Shown here: positions 58,560-58,575 of the stretch, one piece after another
Layout: every line of letters begins with the position of its first letter
How positions within the stretch are numbered: position 1 is the stretch's first letter
Origin: Methylobacterium sp. J-077
Lineage (GTDB): Bacteria; Pseudomonadota; Alphaproteobacteria; Rhizobiales; Beijerinckiaceae
Assembly (NCBI RefSeq): GCF_022829365.1
Contig: NZ_JAKSYJ010000158.1
Coordinates: forward strand, 1-58,575
Reading direction: 5' to 3'
Length of the DNA: 58,575 nucleotides
Position numbers and translations under genes: made by a program
Notes under the pieces: generated by a model
The model's input: the letters and a program-made list of their open reading frames with translations, nothing else
Told to the model about the DNA's origin: nothing
Databases searched by the model: none

Positions 58560-58575
58560 ATGCCCGCGTCGGTGG
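58560..58575 (+). CDS. Possible gene start cut by the window edge
   Basis: GGAGG (58547-58551) lies eight bases before an ATG at 58560, downstream of the promoter at 58437. Only five codons (MPASV) are visible, so the product cannot be named. If the SOS-like box is real, a DNA-damage gene would be expected. Confidence 0.3.

Overview
The window is high-GC (roughly 70% by eye), densely packed chromosomal DNA from an alphaproteobacterium of the Hyphomicrobiales, most like Methylobacterium/Methylorubrum. This is inferred from the block lipA - polyketide cyclase-like gene - cinA - ispDF - dusB - ntrB - ntrC, the fused IspDF enzyme, the alphaproteobacterial GyrA, and intergenic hairpin repeats of Rhizobiales type. 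No rRNA, tRNA, CRISPR array, integrase or complete insertion sequence was seen. Starts are often GTG or TTG. All family calls come from motifs read by eye; no database search was run.

Layout. 1-4.3 kb (minus strand): an alternative chemosensory operon CheW - CheR with C-terminal repeats - CheW - MCP, whose content recalls the Wsp surface-sensing system; the kinase is probably beyond the left edge. 4.5-10.1 kb: a small His/Met-rich exported protein, then glycerol catabolism glpR-glpD-glpK-glpF with two recognisable GlpR operators. 10.2-19.2 kb: lipoate, isoprenoid and nitrogen-control block (lipA, RatA/Coq10-like, FAD oxidoreductase, pncC, MAPEG, ispDF, dusB-ntrB-ntrC). 19.2-25.7 kb: an Rmf/CrpP-like mini-protein, metC, an overlapping envelope-glycosylation operon (GT39, GT2, LAB_N, flavin protein), a decayed MCP tail and rarD. 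25.8-28.4 kb: a PAS-PAS-HisKA-REC-REC hybrid kinase with a small coupled partner.

28.5-29.5 kb is the outlier: about 1 kb of AT-rich DNA with two coupled small genes that match nothing with confidence. It carries its own promoter, has a PRVPAG...GGRW motif in the first product, and looks horizontally acquired. It is the best candidate for an undescribed system, possibly an effector/immunity or toxin/antitoxin pair.

29.5-41 kb: P1 peptidase, beta-hydroxyacid dehydrogenase, S49 protease, His-rich exported protein, gyrA, coaD, two cyclophilins flanking a TonB/TolA-like protein, a cysteine-exporter-like DMT protein, mobA and mrp. 41-42 kb: a TacA/TacT (DUF1778/GNAT) toxin-antitoxin pair. 42-50 kb: flavin-dependent stress protein, pncB, Tat-exported MmgE/PrpD protein, AI-2E-type transporter with an extra cytosolic domain, hisN and a periplasmic protein of unknown role. 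50-58.6 kb: ycjX-ycjF, a small hydrolase, uvsE, a BrkB-type membrane protein, msrB, a degenerate CYTH-like protein and, at the right edge, a promoter with an SOS-like box.

Dispersed repeats recur between genes: a composite multi-hairpin element in three copies (9.1, 31.5, 50.1 kb), short CCTCTCCC-type hairpins (4.9, 14.0, 51.8 kb), a 64-bp palindromic element (53.9 kb) and a TCATTGCGAGC-type element (58.3 kb).
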